Assembly (NCBI RefSeq): GCF_001014645.1
Contig: NZ_LASZ01000002.1
Span: forward strand, 310,001-374,000
DNA length: 64,000 bases
Reading direction: 5' to 3'
Origin: Luteimonas sp. FCS-9
Lineage (GTDB): Bacteria > Pseudomonadota > Gammaproteobacteria > Xanthomonadales > Xanthomonadaceae
The notes under the pieces are model-generated. The model was not told where the DNA came from and did no database searches. It saw nothing but the letters and a program-made list of their open reading frames with translations. The position numbers and the translations under genes are program-made. Shown piece after piece: positions 8,297-21,409 of the stretch (position 1 is its first letter; each line of letters starts with the position of its first letter).

Positions 8297-9210
8297 ACGC
8301 CACCGCCGAGGCCGCGACGGTCACGCCGATCGCCGACGCCGCCCATGCCCCCAGAGACCAGGTCTGGTTCGACGGCGCGCTGCACGACATCGACACGCTG
8401 CAGGCCGGGCTCACCACGCACGCGATGCACTACGGCAGCGGCGTGTTCGAGGGCATCCGCGCCTATGCCACGGCCGACGGCGCGGCGGTGTTCCGGCTGC
8501 CCGAGCACATGGAACGCATGCGCCAGGGCGCGGCGCTGCTGGGCATGGCCTTCGACCCGGCGCTCGCGACCGAGGCGGTGCTGGCGACGCTGCGCGCCAA
8601 CCGCCACCGCGATGCCTACGTCCGCCCGCTGGCGTGGTTCGGCGAAGGCGGCTTCGGGCTCGACGTCGAGGGCCACACCGAGCACCTGATGGTCGCCACG
8701 ACCGCGACCCGCGTGCACCTGGCGGGCACCCGCGCGCGCCTGGGCATCAGCACCTGGCGGCGCAACCCCGCCGACTCGCTGCCGCCGCTGAAGCTGTGCG
8801 GCGCCTACGTCAACTCGATCCTGGCCAAGCGGCAGAGCAAGTCGCGCGGCTTCGACGAGGCGCTGTTCACCGATGCCGACGGCTTCGTCGTCGAATGCAC
8901 CGGCGCCAACGTCTTCCTGGTCAAGGACGGGCGCGTGACGTCGGTCGACCACCGCGACGCGCTGCCGGGCATCACCCGCGACACGCTGATCGCGCTGACC
9001 GGCGCGCAGGTGCGCGCGGTCACCGTGGCCGAACTGCTGGACGCCGACGAGGTGTTCGCCTGCGGCACCGCCGCCGAGGTCGCCCCGGTGCAGGCCATCG
9101 AGGACCGCAGCTACGGCGACAACCCGGTGACCCGCGAACTGGCCGAGCTCTACGGCCGCGTCGTCCGCGGCCAGGCCGAGACCGGCCGCGGCTGGCTGAC
9201 GGCGGTCTGA
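8287..9210 (+). CDS. ilvE: branched-chain amino acid aminotransferase
   Basis: This is a 307-residue fold-type IV PLP enzyme that transfers the amino group of glutamate to the 2-oxo acids of Val, Leu and Ile. The N-terminal block [13 protein letters not shown], the PLP lysine K169 in PPLKLCGAY, and the signature [17 protein letters not shown] are all present. The start gives an N-terminus about 20 residues longer than the domain, rich in Ala; ATG 8287 overlaps ilvM by 10 bases. A glutamate dehydrogenase gene sits later in the same operon and would regenerate its amino donor. Confidence 0.94.
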   Translation: MSLNATAEAATVTPIADAAHAPRDQVWFDGALHDIDTLQAGLTTHAMHYGSGVFEGIRAYATADGAAVFRLPEHMERMRQGAALLGMAFDPALATEAVLATLRANRHRDAYVRPLAWFGEGGFGLDVEGHTEHLMVATTATRVHLAGTRARLGISTWRRNPADSLPPLKLCGAYVNSILAKRQSKSRGFDEALFTDADGFVVECTGANVFLVKDGRVTSVDHRDALPGITRDTLIALTGAQVRAVTVAELLDADEVFACGTAAEVAPVQAIEDRSYGDNPVTRELAELYGRVVRGQAETGRGWLTAV

Positions 9211-9212
9211 GC

Positions 9213-10369
9213 ATGTCCGAGCCCGACGTAGGCCGCGCCCCGCGTGCGACCGCCAGCGACGTGCTGGCGGCGCAGGCGCGGCTGCGCCGGCACCTCGACG
9301 CGACGCCGATCCACTATGCCGAGCGCTTCGGCTGCTGGCTGAAGCTGGAAAACCTGCAGCGCACCGGCTCGTACAAGGTGCGCGGCGCGCTCAACGCGTT
9401 GCTGGCCGCGCGCGAGCGCGGCGACGACCGCACGGTCATCGCCGCCTCGGCCGGCAACCACGCCCAGGGCATGGCCTGGGCCGCCTATCGGCTCGGCGTG
9501 CCGGCGATCACGGTGATGCCGCGCAACGCGCCGCAGACCAAGGTCGCCGGCGTCGCGCACTGGGGCGCCACGGTGCGCCTGCATGGCGACACCTACGACG
9601 AGGCCAAGGCGTTCGCGGCCGAACTGGCCGCCCAGAACGGCTTCCGCCTGCTGTCGGCGTTCGACGACATCGACGTGATCGCCGGCCAGGGCACGGTGGG
9701 CCTGGAGATCGCGGCCGCGCTGGTCCCCGACGTCGTCATCGTGCCGATCGGCGGCGGCGGCCTGGCGGCCGGTGTCGCGCTGGCGCTCAGGAGCCAGGGC
9801 GTGCGCATCGTCGGCGCCCAGGTCGAGGGCGTCGACGCGATGGCACGCGTGCTGCGCGGCGAGGACGGCCCGTTCTCGCCGGTCGCCACGCTCGCCGACG
9901 GCGTGCGCGTGGCGGACCCGGGCCAGCTGACCCGCGCACTGCTGGCCGACCTGCTCGACGACGTCGTCATCGTCCGCGAGGCCGAGCTGCGCGAGACGCT
10001 GGTCCGGCTGGCGCTCGAGGAGCACGTGATCGCCGAGGGCGCCGGCGCGCTGGCGCTGGCCGCGGGGCGACGCGTCGCCGGCCGCCGCAAGGTCGCGGTG
10101 GTCTCGGGCGGCAACGTGGATGCCGGCGTGCTGGCGCGCCTGCTGTCGGAGGTCAGGCCGCGGCCCCCGCGCAAGCCGCGGCGTCGCCAGCGCGCAGTCG
10201 AGCCGGTCGCCGTGATCGCGTCTCCGCCCGCACCGGTCGCCACCCCGCGGCGGCGCAACGATCTCGCCGCGCCCGCGCCGGCCGGAGGCGGCGAGCCGCG
10301 ACTTCGACGCAGCCCCGCCGCCGCACAGCCCGACCGCACGCCACACCGCATTCCCGAGGAACTTCCCGC

Positions 10370-10373
<4 letters not shown>
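9213..10373 (+). CDS. ilvA: threonine deaminase, TdcB-like without ACT domain
   Basis: This 386-residue PLP enzyme deaminates threonine to 2-oxobutyrate for isoleucine. The PLP lysine is K55 in GSYKVRGA and the phosphate-binding loop is IGGGGLAAG. The catalytic core ends near residue 314. The two C-terminal ACT-like regulatory domains of classical IlvA are absent; in their place is a 70-residue Arg/Pro/Ala-rich tail with no domain. The length and form resemble catabolic TdcB enzymes, but the position inside the ilv-leu operon implies biosynthesis. Feedback control by isoleucine is therefore doubtful (inference). The stop overlaps the leuA ATG (ATGA). Confidence 0.88.
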
Positions 10374-11917
<1,544 letters not shown>

Positions 11918-11928
11918 GCGCCCCCGTT

Positions 11929-11992
11929 CCCGTAGGCGCGCTCGCGCGATGACGCTTTCCGGCAATCCCATCGCGCGCAAGCGCGCTCCTAC
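11929..11992. repeat. REP palindrome, GTAG class (copy 2, diverged)
   Basis: An imperfect copy of the 3015-3087 element lies between leuA and leuC within the operon. The left arm lacks a few bases (GTAGGCGCGCTCGCGCGATG) and the right arm reads CATCGCGCGCAAGCGCGCTC before CTAC. In the transcript this would form a stable hairpin between the two cistrons. Confidence 0.75.
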
Positions 11993-12011
11993 AAACAAGA
12001 CAAGAACCAGC

Positions 12012-13439
12012 ATGACCGCCAGTCCACCCAAAACCCTCTTCGACAAGCTGTGGGACGCGCACGTCGTGATCCCCGAGACCGACGCCGCGCCCGCCGTGCT
12101 CTACATCGACCTGCACCTGATCCACGAGGTCACGTCCCCGCAGGCGTTCACCGAGTTGCGCGCCCGCGGCCTGTCCCCGCGCCGCCCCGACCGTACCAAG
12201 GCGACGATGGACCACTCCACGCCGACGCTGCCGGCCGGTCCCGACGGCCGCCTGCCCTACGCCACACCCGCCGCCGAGAAGCAGGTCGAGACGCTGGCTG
12301 CCAACTGCGCGCAGTTCGGCATCGAGCTGTTCGACATGGCCTCCGACCAGCGCGGCATCGTCCACGTGATCGCGCCCGAGCAGGGCTTCACCCAGCCGGG
12401 CATGACCATCGTCTGCGGCGACAGCCACACCTCCACCCACGGCGCGTTCGGCGCGCTCGCCTTCGGCATCGGCACCAGCGAGGTCGGCAACGTGCTGGCC
12501 ACGCAGTGCCTGCTGCAACGGCGCCCCCGCACGATGGCGATCACGGTCGACGGCGAACTCGCCCCGGGCGTCGGTGCCAAGGACGTGACCCTGCACGCGA
12601 TCGGCGTGATCGGCGTCAACGGCGGCACCGGCCACGTCATCGAGTATCGCGGCTCGACGATCGAGGCGATGGACATGGAGCAGCGCATGACCCTGTGCAA
12701 CATGTCGATCGAGGCCGGTGCGCGCGCCGGCATGGTCGCGCCCGACGACACCACGTTCGACTGGATCGCGCGCACGCCGCGCGGGCCCAAGGGCGCGGAC
12801 TTCGACGCCGCGGTCGCACGCTGGCGCGAACTGCGCAGCGACCCGGGCGCGACGTTCGACGTCGAGGTGCGCATCGACGCGGCCGACATCCGCCCGACAC
12901 TGACCTGGGGCACGCACCCGGGCACGGCGATCGGCGTCGACGTGCCGGTGCCCGAGGCGTCCGATGCCGCCGAGCGCAAGGGCCAGGACTACATGCGCGT
13001 TGCCGCCGGACGCCCGCTGGCCGGCATGCCGGTCGACGTGGTGTTCGTGGGCTCGTGCACCAACGGCCGCTTGCGCGACATGCGCGAGGTCGCGCAGGTG
13101 CTGCAGGGCCGCCGCGTCGCGGCCGGCGTGCGCATGCTCGTGGTGCCGGGCTCTGAGATCGTCAAGCGCGAGGCCGAGGCCGAGGGCATCGACGCGATCG
13201 TGCGCGCGGCCGGCGCCGAATGGCGCGAGCCCGGCTGCTCGATGTGCATCGCGATGAACGGCGACCTGGTCGCACCCGGCCAACTGGCCGTGAGCACCAG
13301 CAACCGCAATTTCGAAGGTCGCCAGGGGCCCGGCGCGCGCACGCTGCTGGCTTCGCCGGCGACCGCCGCCTGGGCCGCGGTGCGCGGCGTCGTCGCCGAT
13401 CCGCGCGAGCTGTTCGACGATCGCCGGGCGGTGGCGTGA
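12012..13439 (+). CDS. leuC: 3-isopropylmalate dehydratase large subunit
   Basis: This 475-residue aconitase-family subunit isomerises 2- to 3-isopropylmalate together with LeuD. Cysteines for the [4Fe-4S] cluster are seen in FVGSCTNGR and in GCSMCIAMN near the C-terminus; the active-site block [14 protein letters not shown] is intact. ATG 12012 gives the usual N-terminus ([13 protein letters not shown]). Its stop overlaps by one base the ATG of a tiny frame that runs to leuD. All catalytic features are present, so the enzyme should be functional. Confidence 0.95.
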   Translation: MTASPPKTLFDKLWDAHVVIPETDAAPAVLYIDLHLIHEVTSPQAFTELRARGLSPRRPDRTKATMDHSTPTLPAGPDGRLPYATPAAEKQVETLAANCAQFGIELFDMASDQRGIVHVIAPEQGFTQPGMTIVCGDSHTSTHGAFGALAFGIGTSEVGNVLATQCLLQRRPRTMAITVDGELAPGVGAKDVTLHAIGVIGVNGGTGHVIEYRGSTIEAMDMEQRMTLCNMSIEAGARAGMVAPDDTTFDWIARTPRGPKGADFDAAVARWRELRSDPGATFDVEVRIDAADIRPTLTWGTHPGTAIGVDVPVPEASDAAERKGQDYMRVAAGRPLAGMPVDVVFVGSCTNGRLRDMREVAQVLQGRRVAAGVRMLVVPGSEIVKREAEAEGIDAIVRAAGAEWREPGCSMCIAMNGDLVAPGQLAVSTSNRNFEGRQGPGARTLLASPATAAWAAVRGVVADPRELFDDRRAVA

Positions 13440-13579
13440 TGCGCGCGTACCGACCGCCAAGCCTTGCAGACGACACGGGACGGACGCGGGCGATCCCGCC
13501 GGCACGCCGTGCGCCCGTCGCCTTCGCCCCACGCCTTAAATCCGCGCCCCCCCGCGTCACGCCAGGGTCCATCACATGA
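13439..13579 (+). CDS. possible 46-codon linker ORF between leuC and leuD (doubtful)
   Basis: This frame starts on the leuC stop (TGATG) and ends on the leuD start (ATGA), so it would carry ribosomes across the 136-base leuC-leuD gap. The predicted peptide is Arg/Pro/Ala-rich with no domain, and no separate ribosome site is evident. It may be non-coding; the double overlap is the only support. Confidence 0.25.
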   Translation: MRAYRPPSLADDTGRTRAIPPARRAPVAFAPRLKSAPPRVTPGSIT

Positions 13580-14157
13580 CTTCGAACACCCGGATCGTCT
13601 CGGCCAGCGTCGTGCTGGCCCAGACCAACATCGATACCGACCAGATCATCCCCGCCCGCTTCCTGTCGACGACCGAGCGCCAGGGCCTGGGCCGGCACGC
13701 CTTCAACGATTGGCGCTGGCGCGAGGATGGCGCGCCCAACCCCGATTTCGCATTCAACCAGCCGCGCAACGCCGGCCGCGAGATCCTGCTGGCCGGGCGC
13801 AACTTCGGCTGCGGCTCCTCGCGCGAGCATGCGCCGTGGGCGCTGCGCGACCTGGGGCTGCGCGTGGTCGTGAGCAGCGAGATCGCCGACATCTTCCGCA
13901 ACAACGCGCTCAAGAACGGCCTGCTGGCGGTCGTGCTGCCCGAGGCGGTCGTGCAGGACCTGATGTCGCGGCCCGACGACGTGCTGGAGGTCGACATCGC
14001 GGCGCGCGAGCTGCGCACGCCCCGCGGCGCCGTCCATCCCTTCCCGCTCGACGCGTTCGCGCGCACCTGCCTGCTCGAGGGCGTCGACGAGATGGGCTAC
14101 CTGCTGGCGCGCAGCGCCGAGATCCGATCCTACGAGGAGCGCCACCATGCACGCTGA
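13576..14157 (+). CDS. leuD: 3-isopropylmalate dehydratase small subunit
   Basis: This 193-residue swivel-domain subunit partners LeuC. The N-terminal [15 protein letters not shown] and the [15 protein letters not shown] block that contacts substrate are both clear, and the length is normal. Its ribosome site is weak, which fits coupling to upstream translation. The last 11 bases overlap leuB, whose GAGGAG Shine-Dalgarno is inside leuD. Confidence 0.94.
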   Translation: MTSNTRIVSASVVLAQTNIDTDQIIPARFLSTTERQGLGRHAFNDWRWREDGAPNPDFAFNQPRNAGREILLAGRNFGCGSSREHAPWALRDLGLRVVVSSEIADIFRNNALKNGLLAVVLPEAVVQDLMSRPDDVLEVDIAARELRTPRGAVHPFPLDAFARTCLLEGVDEMGYLLARSAEIRSYEERHHAR

Positions 14158-15258
14158 CATCGTCGTACTGCCGGGCGACGGCATCGGCCCGGAAGTGACC
14201 GCAGCCGCGGTCGAAGTGCTGCAGGCGGTCGCCGACCGCTTCGGCCACCGTTTCTCGCTGCACGAGCACCTGATCGGTGGCGCCGCGATCGACGCGACCG
14301 GCCACCCGCTGCCCGACGCCACGCTGGCCGCCGCGCGCGATGCCGACGCGGTGCTGCTGGGCGCGGTCGGCGGGCCCAAGTGGTCGGCGCCCGACGCGCC
14401 GGTGCGGCCCGAGCAGGGCCTGCTGGCGATCCGCAAGGCGCTCGGCCTGTACGCGAACCTGCGTCCGGTGCGCCCGCACGCCGCGGCCGTCGGCGCCTCG
14501 CCGATCAAGTCGCATCTGCTGGCCGGCGTCGACCTGCTGGTCGTGCGCGAGCTCACCGGCGGCATCTACTTCGGCGACAAGACGCGCAGCGCCGAGGACG
14601 CCACCGACCTGTGCCGGTACTCGGTGGAGGAAGTCGAGCGCGTCGTGCGGCGCGCCTGCCTGCTGGCGCGCGGACGCCGCGGCCACGTGACCTCGGTCGA
14701 CAAGGCCAACGTGCTCGAGACCTCGCGGCTGTGGCGCGAGGTCGCCACCCGCGTGGCGCGCGACGAGTTCCCCGACGTGACGCTCGAGCACCAGCTGGTC
14801 GACTCGATGGCGATGCATCTGCTGGCCAAGCCGCGCGCGTTTGATGTGATCGTGACCGAGAACATGTTCGGCGACATCCTGACCGACGAGGCTTCGATGC
14901 TCGCCGGCTCGCTTGGCCTGCTGCCGTCGGCGTCGCTGGGCGAGGGCTGCGTGGGCGCCGACGGTTCGACTTCGACGGACCGCGCCAAAGGCCTCTTCGA
15001 GCCGATCCACGGCTCGGCGCCCGACATCGCCGGTCGCGGCATCGCCAACCCGGTCGGCACGATCCTCAGCGCCGCGCTGCTGCTGCGCTACTCGCTGGGC
15101 CTGTCGCAGGAAGCGGCCTGCATCGAACAGGCCGTGGACGCGGCGCTCGATGCCGGCGTGTTCACCGCCGACCTCGCCCCGCACGACGGTGCCCGCTCGA
15201 CCCGCGAGGCCACCGACGCGATCGTGGAGCGGCTCGCCCTGTCCAGCGAACAGGCTGC

Positions 15259-15262
<4 letters not shown>
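14147..15262 (+). CDS. leuB: 3-isopropylmalate dehydrogenase
   Basis: This 371-residue decarboxylating dehydrogenase converts 3-isopropylmalate to 2-oxoisocaproate with NAD+. The N-terminus [19 protein letters not shown], the substrate arginine region ([10 protein letters not shown]), the metal/substrate motif [15 protein letters not shown] and the adenine-loop region [14 protein letters not shown] are all seen. ATG 14147 has GAGGAG upstream. The stop overlaps the gdhA ATG (ATGA). With LeuA, LeuC and LeuD the leucine branch is complete. Confidence 0.95.
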
Positions 15263-16617
<1,355 letters not shown>

Positions 16618-16668
16618 ACCCCTTCCTCCCGCCGCCACCGTCGGCGCCCGCCGACTCCAGCCACGCCC

Positions 16669-18507
16669 ATGTCCGACTATCGCTCCCGTACTTCCACCCA
16701 TGGCCGCAACATGGCCGGCGCCCGCGCCCTGTGGCGCGCGACCGGCATGACCGACGGCGACTTCCACAAGCCGATCGTCGCGATCGCCAATTCGTTCACC
16801 CAGTTCGTGCCCGGCCACGTGCACCTCAAGGACATGGGCCAACTGGTCGCGCGCGAGATCGAGCGCGTGGGCGGCGTGGCCAAGGAGTTCAACACCATCG
16901 CCGTGGACGACGGCATCGCGATGGGCCACGACGGCATGCTGTACTCGTTGCCCAGCCGCGAATTGATCGCCGACGCGGTCGAGTACATGGTCAACGCGCA
17001 CTGCGCCGACGCACTGGTGTGCATCTCCAACTGCGACAAGATCACCCCGGGCATGCTGATGGCCGCGCTGCGGCTCGACATCCCGGTGGTGTTCGTCTCG
17101 GGCGGGCCGATGGAGGCCGGCAAGACGAAGCTCGCCGACCACAAGCTCGATCTGGTCGACGCGATGGTGCTGGCCGCCAACCCCGCCGCCACCGACGAGC
17201 AGGTCGCCGCGGTCGAGCGCAGCGCATGCCCGACCTGCGGCTCGTGCTCGGGCATGTTCACCGCCAACTCGATGAACTGCCTGACCGAGGCGCTGGGCCT
17301 GTCCCTGCCCGGCAACGGCACGTTGCTGGCCACCCACGCCGATCGCGAGCGGCTGTTCCTGCAGGCCGCGCGCACCGCCGTCGAGCTGTGCCACCGCTGG
17401 TACGGCGCCGAGGACCCGACCGCGCTGCCGCGCGGCATCGCCACGTTCGAGGCGTTCGAGAACGCGATGACGCTCGACATCGCGATGGGCGGCTCGACCA
17501 ACACCATCCTGCACCTGCTCGCCGCCGCCCAGGAGGCGGGCGTCGACTTCACGATGGCCGACATCGACCGGCTCTCGCGCCGAGTGCCGCAGCTGTGCAA
17601 GGTCGCGCCCAACTCGCCCGACTACCACGTCGAGGACGTGCACCGCGCCGGCGGGGTGCCGGCGATCCTGGCCGAACTCGCGCGCGGCGGCCTGCTGCAC
17701 ACCGATGTCGCGACCGTGCACGCCAGGACGCTGGGGGATGCGCTCGCGGCGTGGGACGTCGCCACCGTGCAGGACGACGCGGTGCACACGTTCTTCCGCG
17801 CCGGCCCGGCCGGCATCCCCACGCAGACCGCTTTCATCCAGGCCACGCGCTGGCCCACGCTGGACCTCGACCGCGCCGGGGGCTGCATCCGCGACCTCGC
17901 GCACGCCTACTCGCAGGAAGGCGGCCTGGCCGTGCTCACCGGCAACCTTGCCGCCGACGGCTGCGTGGTCAAGACCGCCGGCGTCGACGCCGCGATCCAC
18001 GTGTTCGAGGGTCCGGCGCGCGTGTACGAGAGCCAGGACGCCGCGGTCGCCGGCATCCTCGGCGACGAAGTCCAGCCCGGCGAGGTCGTCGTGATCCGCT
18101 ACGAGGGCCCCAAGGGCGGCCCCGGCATGCAGGAGATGCTGTATCCGACGAGCTACCTGAAGTCCAAGGGGCTGGGCAAGCGCTGCGCGCTGCTGACCGA
18201 CGGCCGCTTCTCGGGCGGTACCTCCGGCCTGTCGATCGGCCACGTTTCGCCCGAGGCCGCCGCCGGCGGGACGATCGGCCTGGTCCGCGACGGCGACCGC
18301 ATCCGCATCGACATCCCGGGGCGCGCCATCGACCTTCTCGTCGACCCCGCCGAACTCGACGCCCGCCGCGCCGCGCAGCAGTCGGCCGGCTGGAAGCCCG
18401 CCCAGCCGCGTCCCCGCAAGGTCACCGCAGCGCTGAAGGCCTATGCACTGCTGGCGACCAGCGCGGACAAGGGCGCGGTCCGTAATCTCTCCCTGCTCGG
18501 CGACTGA
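16669..18507 (+). CDS. ilvD: dihydroxy-acid dehydratase
   Basis: This 612-residue Fe-S dehydratase forms the 2-oxo acids of Val and Ile. Cluster cysteines are seen at C122 ([10 protein letters not shown]) and in the [19 protein letters not shown] block (C187-C193). [15 protein letters not shown] near the C-terminus is also typical. It starts 51 bases after gdhA and is the last gene of the operon. Xanthomonas integrons are known to lie beside ilvD, and here the integron begins about 2.1 kb downstream. No convincing terminator follows. Confidence 0.95.
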   Translation: MSDYRSRTSTHGRNMAGARALWRATGMTDGDFHKPIVAIANSFTQFVPGHVHLKDMGQLVAREIERVGGVAKEFNTIAVDDGIAMGHDGMLYSLPSRELIADAVEYMVNAHCADALVCISNCDKITPGMLMAALRLDIPVVFVSGGPMEAGKTKLADHKLDLVDAMVLAANPAATDEQVAAVERSACPTCGSCSGMFTANSMNCLTEALGLSLPGNGTLLATHADRERLFLQAARTAVELCHRWYGAEDPTALPRGIATFEAFENAMTLDIAMGGSTNTILHLLAAAQEAGVDFTMADIDRLSRRVPQLCKVAPNSPDYHVEDVHRAGGVPAILAELARGGLLHTDVATVHARTLGDALAAWDVATVQDDAVHTFFRAGPAGIPTQTAFIQATRWPTLDLDRAGGCIRDLAHAYSQEGGLAVLTGNLAADGCVVKTAGVDAAIHVFEGPARVYESQDAAVAGILGDEVQPGEVVVIRYEGPKGGPGMQEMLYPTSYLKSKGLGKRCALLTDGRFSGGTSGLSIGHVSPEAAAGGTIGLVRDGDRIRIDIPGRAIDLLVDPAELDARRAAQQSAGWKPAQPRPRKVTAALKAYALLATSADKGAVRNLSLLGD

Positions 18508-18560
18508 ACGCCGGTGGGCTCGGCTGGCGTATCCGCTTGACCAGGGCCCTCGATGAAAGT

Positions 18561-18580
18561 GTAATTACGTTCGTAATAAC
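18561..18580. promoter_or_regulatory. putative operator of the AbrB-Doc operon
   Basis: A 20-base imperfect palindrome (GTAATTACGTTCGTAATAAC, 16 of 20 bases symmetric) lies 15 bases before the antitoxin start. It is strikingly AT-rich for this genome. AbrB/MazE antitoxins bind such sites to repress their own operon. Confidence 0.5.
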
Positions 18581-18594
18581 CTCTGGCCACTGCC

Positions 18595-18819
18595 ATGACC
18601 ATGCTCAAGCTCACCCGCATCGGCAATTCGGTCGGCGTCGTGTTGCCGAAAGACATTCTCTCCCGGCTCAATCTCGAAGCGGGCGATGCCCTCTACCTCA
18701 GCGAATCTCCTGACGGTTATCGCCTTTCGCCCTACGACCCCGAGTTCGAGCGGCAGATGGAGGTCGCGCGCAAGGTGATGAAGCGGCGTCGGGCGGCGCT
18801 CCGGGAACTGGCGAAGTGA
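18595..18819 (+). CDS. AbrB/MazE-family antitoxin
   Basis: This 74-residue protein has an N-terminal AbrB/SpoVT swapped-hairpin DNA-binding domain (residues 1-48, LTRIGNSVGVVLPKDILSRL) and a basic helical tail that probably wraps the toxin. It is followed with a 4-base overlap (GTGA) by a Doc-type toxin, so it is the antitoxin of a type II pair and likely autorepressor through the palindrome at 18561. A second in-frame ATG is at 18601. Pairing of an AbrB antitoxin with Doc instead of Phd is known in other genomes. Confidence 0.85.
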   Translation: MTMLKLTRIGNSVGVVLPKDILSRLNLEAGDALYLSESPDGYRLSPYDPEFERQMEVARKVMKRRRAALRELAK

Positions 18820-19214
18820 GCGATTGGCTCTGGCTGAGCCGCGAGTTGATCACCGCCATGCACGAAGACCAGCTAGCCGAACATGGCGGGGGCGTGGGCA
18901 TTCGCGATCCGGGCCTTCTCGACACCGCCCTCGCCAAACCGCAGCAGCGCCTGGCCTACGGAAATCCATCTCCTGACCTGGCCGCACTCGCCGCCGCCTA
19001 TGCCCACGGGATCGCACGGCTTCATCCATTTATCGATGGCAACAAGCGCACGTCCCTCGTCGCCGCGGAAACCTTCATCGATCTGCACGGCCACCGGCTG
19101 GACGCGAGCGACGCCGACTGCGTACAGGTCTGGTTGCAAGTGGCTTCCGGCGATCTCGACGAGGCCACGCTCGCCGGATGGTTGCGCGACCGGCTGCGGC
19201 GCATGGATGCCTGA
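18816..19214 (+). CDS. doc: Fic/DOC-family toxin (death on curing)
   Basis: This 132-residue toxin has the Fic/Doc motif HPFIDGNKRT at residues 70-79. Doc enzymes phosphorylate and inactivate EF-Tu; the histidine, the acidic residue and the GNKR anion-binding residues are kept. It starts at a GTG overlapping the antitoxin stop, as expected of a coupled toxin-antitoxin operon. The length is close to P1 Doc (126). It lies at the boundary between the core ilv operon and the accessory region. Confidence 0.88.
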   Translation: MSDWLWLSRELITAMHEDQLAEHGGGVGIRDPGLLDTALAKPQQRLAYGNPSPDLAALAAAYAHGIARLHPFIDGNKRTSLVAAETFIDLHGHRLDASDADCVQVWLQVASGDLDEATLAGWLRDRLRRMDA

Positions 19215-19410
19215 TAGGGCGGCGGCCCGGCGTATGTCTTGACGCGTTGCGTCCCTCGCCATCGTTGCGCAAGGCTGTTGCCCGGCACCGAGCCAAGTCG
19301 CAGTGCGCCTCGTGCGCGATGCGTGCTCACGGCGCCGCAGGTTGTTCAAGACTGTTCTCCGGCGCCCATCGTCACCCATGATGACGTTCCCGATGTGATA
19401 GAGAGAGGCG

Positions 19411-19743
19411 ATGAAGAGCTGGTTGCTGTTGGCGGTCGCCATCGTCGGCGAAGTCGTCGCGACGTCCGCGCTGAAGTCCAGCGAGGGATTCACCCGGCCG
19501 ATTCCGTCCGCGATCGTGGTGGTCGGCTACGGGCTCGCGTTCTATGCCCTGTCGCTGGCGCTCAAGTCGATTCCGGTCGGTATCGCGTATGCCGTCTGGG
19601 CAGGGCTCGGCATCGTGCTCGTGACCGCGATCGCCTGGATCTTCCACGGCCAGAAGCTCGATCCTTGGGGCTTCGTCGGCATGGGCCTCATCGTCAGCGG
19701 CGTTGCCGTGCTGAACCTGCTCTCGAAGACCAGTGCGCACTGA
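19411..19743 (+). CDS. small multidrug resistance (SMR) efflux protein
   Basis: This is a 110-residue, four-helix inner-membrane drug/proton antiporter. E14 in AIVGEVVAT is the essential proton/drug-binding glutamate, and [11 protein letters not shown] matches EmrE/Qac-type members rather than SugE (Gdx). Members export quaternary ammonium and other cationic compounds as antiparallel dimers. A GAGAG ribosome site precedes the ATG. No attC is seen next to it, so it is not a current cassette even though SMR genes are common in integrons. Confidence 0.88.
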   Translation: MKSWLLLAVAIVGEVVATSALKSSEGFTRPIPSAIVVVGYGLAFYALSLALKSIPVGIAYAVWAGLGIVLVTAIAWIFHGQKLDPWGFVGMGLIVSGVAVLNLLSKTSAH

Positions 19744-20218
19744 TGCCACAGCCGCGCCCTGCAGCGCTGTCTGCACGCCGATCGCATGCTTGCGCCTCAT
19801 GTCCGATCTCTGCGACGTGCGGCCCGCGGGACCATGATGGGGGCGGCGCACCCATTCCGGTCGGCATGGGCGTCCGCCGGTAGCCAGTCGCAGCGATGCC
19901 GACGCCGTGCCGCCACCTCGCATCTTTCTACGCCGCCGCCCTGTCCCATGGCCTGGCCGTGACCGGGGCCTCGCAAGGCTGGTCGATCGCGAAGTGCGTC
20001 TTCCATTTCGACGGCCGTCTGCCACGCGGCCTCCGCGCTGCAGCGCGACACGCCTCTCCCCCGGTTTCGTACTACGCTGTCGCCAAGGCGCCGCACACGC
20101 CCGCCGAGACGGGCCTGTACTGCACCGAATGCGGGATCGGCCTGTCCTTTCCCGACAGTCATGGCTGACGAACGATTCGGATGCCATTCGCACCTGATGC
20201 GCGAGCCTGGACATCGGC
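19744..20218. other. gap with no supported gene
   Basis: 475 bases between the SMR gene and the Tat-exported protein. Frames of 90-120 codons exist on both strands but are Arg/Ala-rich and match nothing I recognise. No repeat or RNA gene was seen. Confidence 0.4.
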
Positions 20219-20608
20219 ATGCAAACCCTCAGCCGCCGCGCGTTCATCACGGCCATCGCAGCAGGCGCGATCGTGTCGGCCTCGCCCGGCGCCCGCGCCC
20301 ATCAAGGACCACAGCCCATGTACGGATTGATCGGAAAGATGACCCTGGCCCCGGGCCAGCGAGACCTCGTGATTGCTGCGCTGCTCGAAGGAACCCGGGA
20401 AATGCCAGGTTGCCTGAGCTATATCGTGGCGCAGGATCCGAGCGACGAGAATCCGGTCTGGATTACCGAGGTCTGGGACAGCAAGGAACGCCACGAAGCG
20501 TCGCTCACGCTGTCCGCCGTGCAGCAGGCCATCGCGAAGGCCCGACCCCACGTCACCGGTTTCGGCGAGCGCTTCGAGACGACACCGGTCGGCGGCTACG
20601 GGTTGTAG
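20219..20608 (+). CDS. exported antibiotic-biosynthesis-monooxygenase (ABM) fold protein
   Basis: This 129-residue protein starts with a twin-arginine signal (SRRAFITAIAAGAIV, residues 5-19; cleavage likely after ARA near 27). A single ferredoxin-like ABM domain follows (YGLIGKMTLAPGQRDLVIAA, then MPGCLSYIVAQDP and WITEVWDSKERHEASL). Members of this family are putative quinol monooxygenases (YgiN-like) acting as dimers on small aromatics. Export through Tat would place it in the periplasm. Substrate unknown. Confidence 0.78.
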   Translation: MQTLSRRAFITAIAAGAIVSASPGARAHQGPQPMYGLIGKMTLAPGQRDLVIAALLEGTREMPGCLSYIVAQDPSDENPVWITEVWDSKERHEASLTLSAVQQAIAKARPHVTGFGERFETTPVGGYGL

Positions 20609-20649
20609 CCAATGGCTTAACCAGGAACTCGAGGGCCTGCCTGATTGAA

Positions 20650-20868
20650 AAGCCGGTGTGCCTTTGACGCCGTTATACCTTCGTTCGCACTGGTACAACT
20701 CACACGCCCGTGTCCGTCTCGGATAACGCAGACAGTTTCCGCACAGCTCTCTTCATTAGAATCCGGCAAGGTGTTGATGCGGCGTAATATTTGGCCTCTC
20801 CTCACTGTTCATATCATGACCGATACCCCGTGCAACACCGCGTTTAGGCGGTCCGATAGGCGTTAGGC
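20650..20868 (+). other. attI-like site, left copy, without an adjacent integrase
   Basis: About 215 bases align with 27801-28020 at roughly four of five positions by eye, ending in both with a near-identical 32-base stretch (CGCGTTTAGGCGGTCC, then ATAGGCGTTAGGC). The crossover would be G20862/T20863. Cassettes with attC sites follow on the right, as expected of attI. The homology reaches only the first few bases of intI, so this copy has no integrase gene beside it. Called from its repeat partner and the array that follows. Confidence 0.65.
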
Positions 20869-20883
20869 CACACAGGAAACCTC

Positions 20884-21315
20884 ATGGTTAACATCCGCAG
20901 TCCACTTCTTGTCATTGCAGCAGGTCTAAGCGCGCTCGCTGCCTTGCTGCATCTGGCATGTATCGCTGTTGGTGCTCCTGGGTATCGTTTGCTCGGCGCG
21001 GGAGAGGGAATGGCCCAGATGGCTTTGTCCGGACATCGGTACCCAACTGTAATCACATCGGTTATAGCTGCCGTTTTGCTTGCTTGGTCAATGTACGCTC
21101 TTTCCGGCTCGGGACTTATCCGTCGACTCCCTTTTCTTCGTCCTGCTTTAATTGCAATTACTGCCGTCTATTTGCTACGGGGAGTTGCTTTTCTCCCTCT
21201 CATGGCGCACTTTCCAGGCAATAGCATGACTTTTTGGTACGTTAGCTCGGCCATTTGCTTGTTCTTTAGCGTTGTCCACGCCCTTGGACTTCGTCAAGCT
21301 TGGTCAAATTTATGA
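20884..21315 (+). CDS. cassette-borne membrane protein (cassette 1)
   Basis: A 143-residue hydrophobic protein with about four predicted transmembrane helices (roughly 8-30, 48-72, 85-107, 115-136) and short loops. No family recognised. It is the first cassette after the left attI-like site, has an AGGAAA ribosome-site-like sequence before the ATG, and ends 11 bases before attC-1. GC content is much lower than in the ilv operon. Function unknown. Confidence 0.75.
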   Translation: MVNIRSPLLVIAAGLSALAALLHLACIAVGAPGYRLLGAGEGMAQMALSGHRYPTVITSVIAAVLLAWSMYALSGSGLIRRLPFLRPALIAITAVYLLRGVAFLPLMAHFPGNSMTFWYVSSAICLFFSVVHALGLRQAWSNL

Positions 21316-21325
21316 GGCGGGTGTG

Positions 21326-21385
21326 GCCTAACAATTCATTCAAGCCGACGCCGCTTCGCGGCGCGGCTTGACTCAGGCGTTAGGT
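21326..21385 (+). repeat. attC-1
   Basis: A 60-base site bounded by GCCTAAC (21326) and GTTAGGT (to 21385). The inner arms CAAGCCGACGCCGC and GCGGCGCGGCTTG pair imperfectly around a TTC loop, the usual folded attC shape. Confidence 0.85.
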
Positions 21386-21409
21386 GCGGAAGAAAGGATG
21401 TCGTACCCC

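Noticed and set aside
19411..19743. The SMR gene as a cassette of the integron
   Set aside because: SMR genes are frequent in cassettes, but no attC or core site is seen on either side and it lies left of the attI-like site.
19896..20168. A 90-codon plus-strand frame with a few cysteines (YCTECGIGL)
   Set aside because: No ribosome site, ordinary non-coding composition in the first half, and a single CxxC is not enough.
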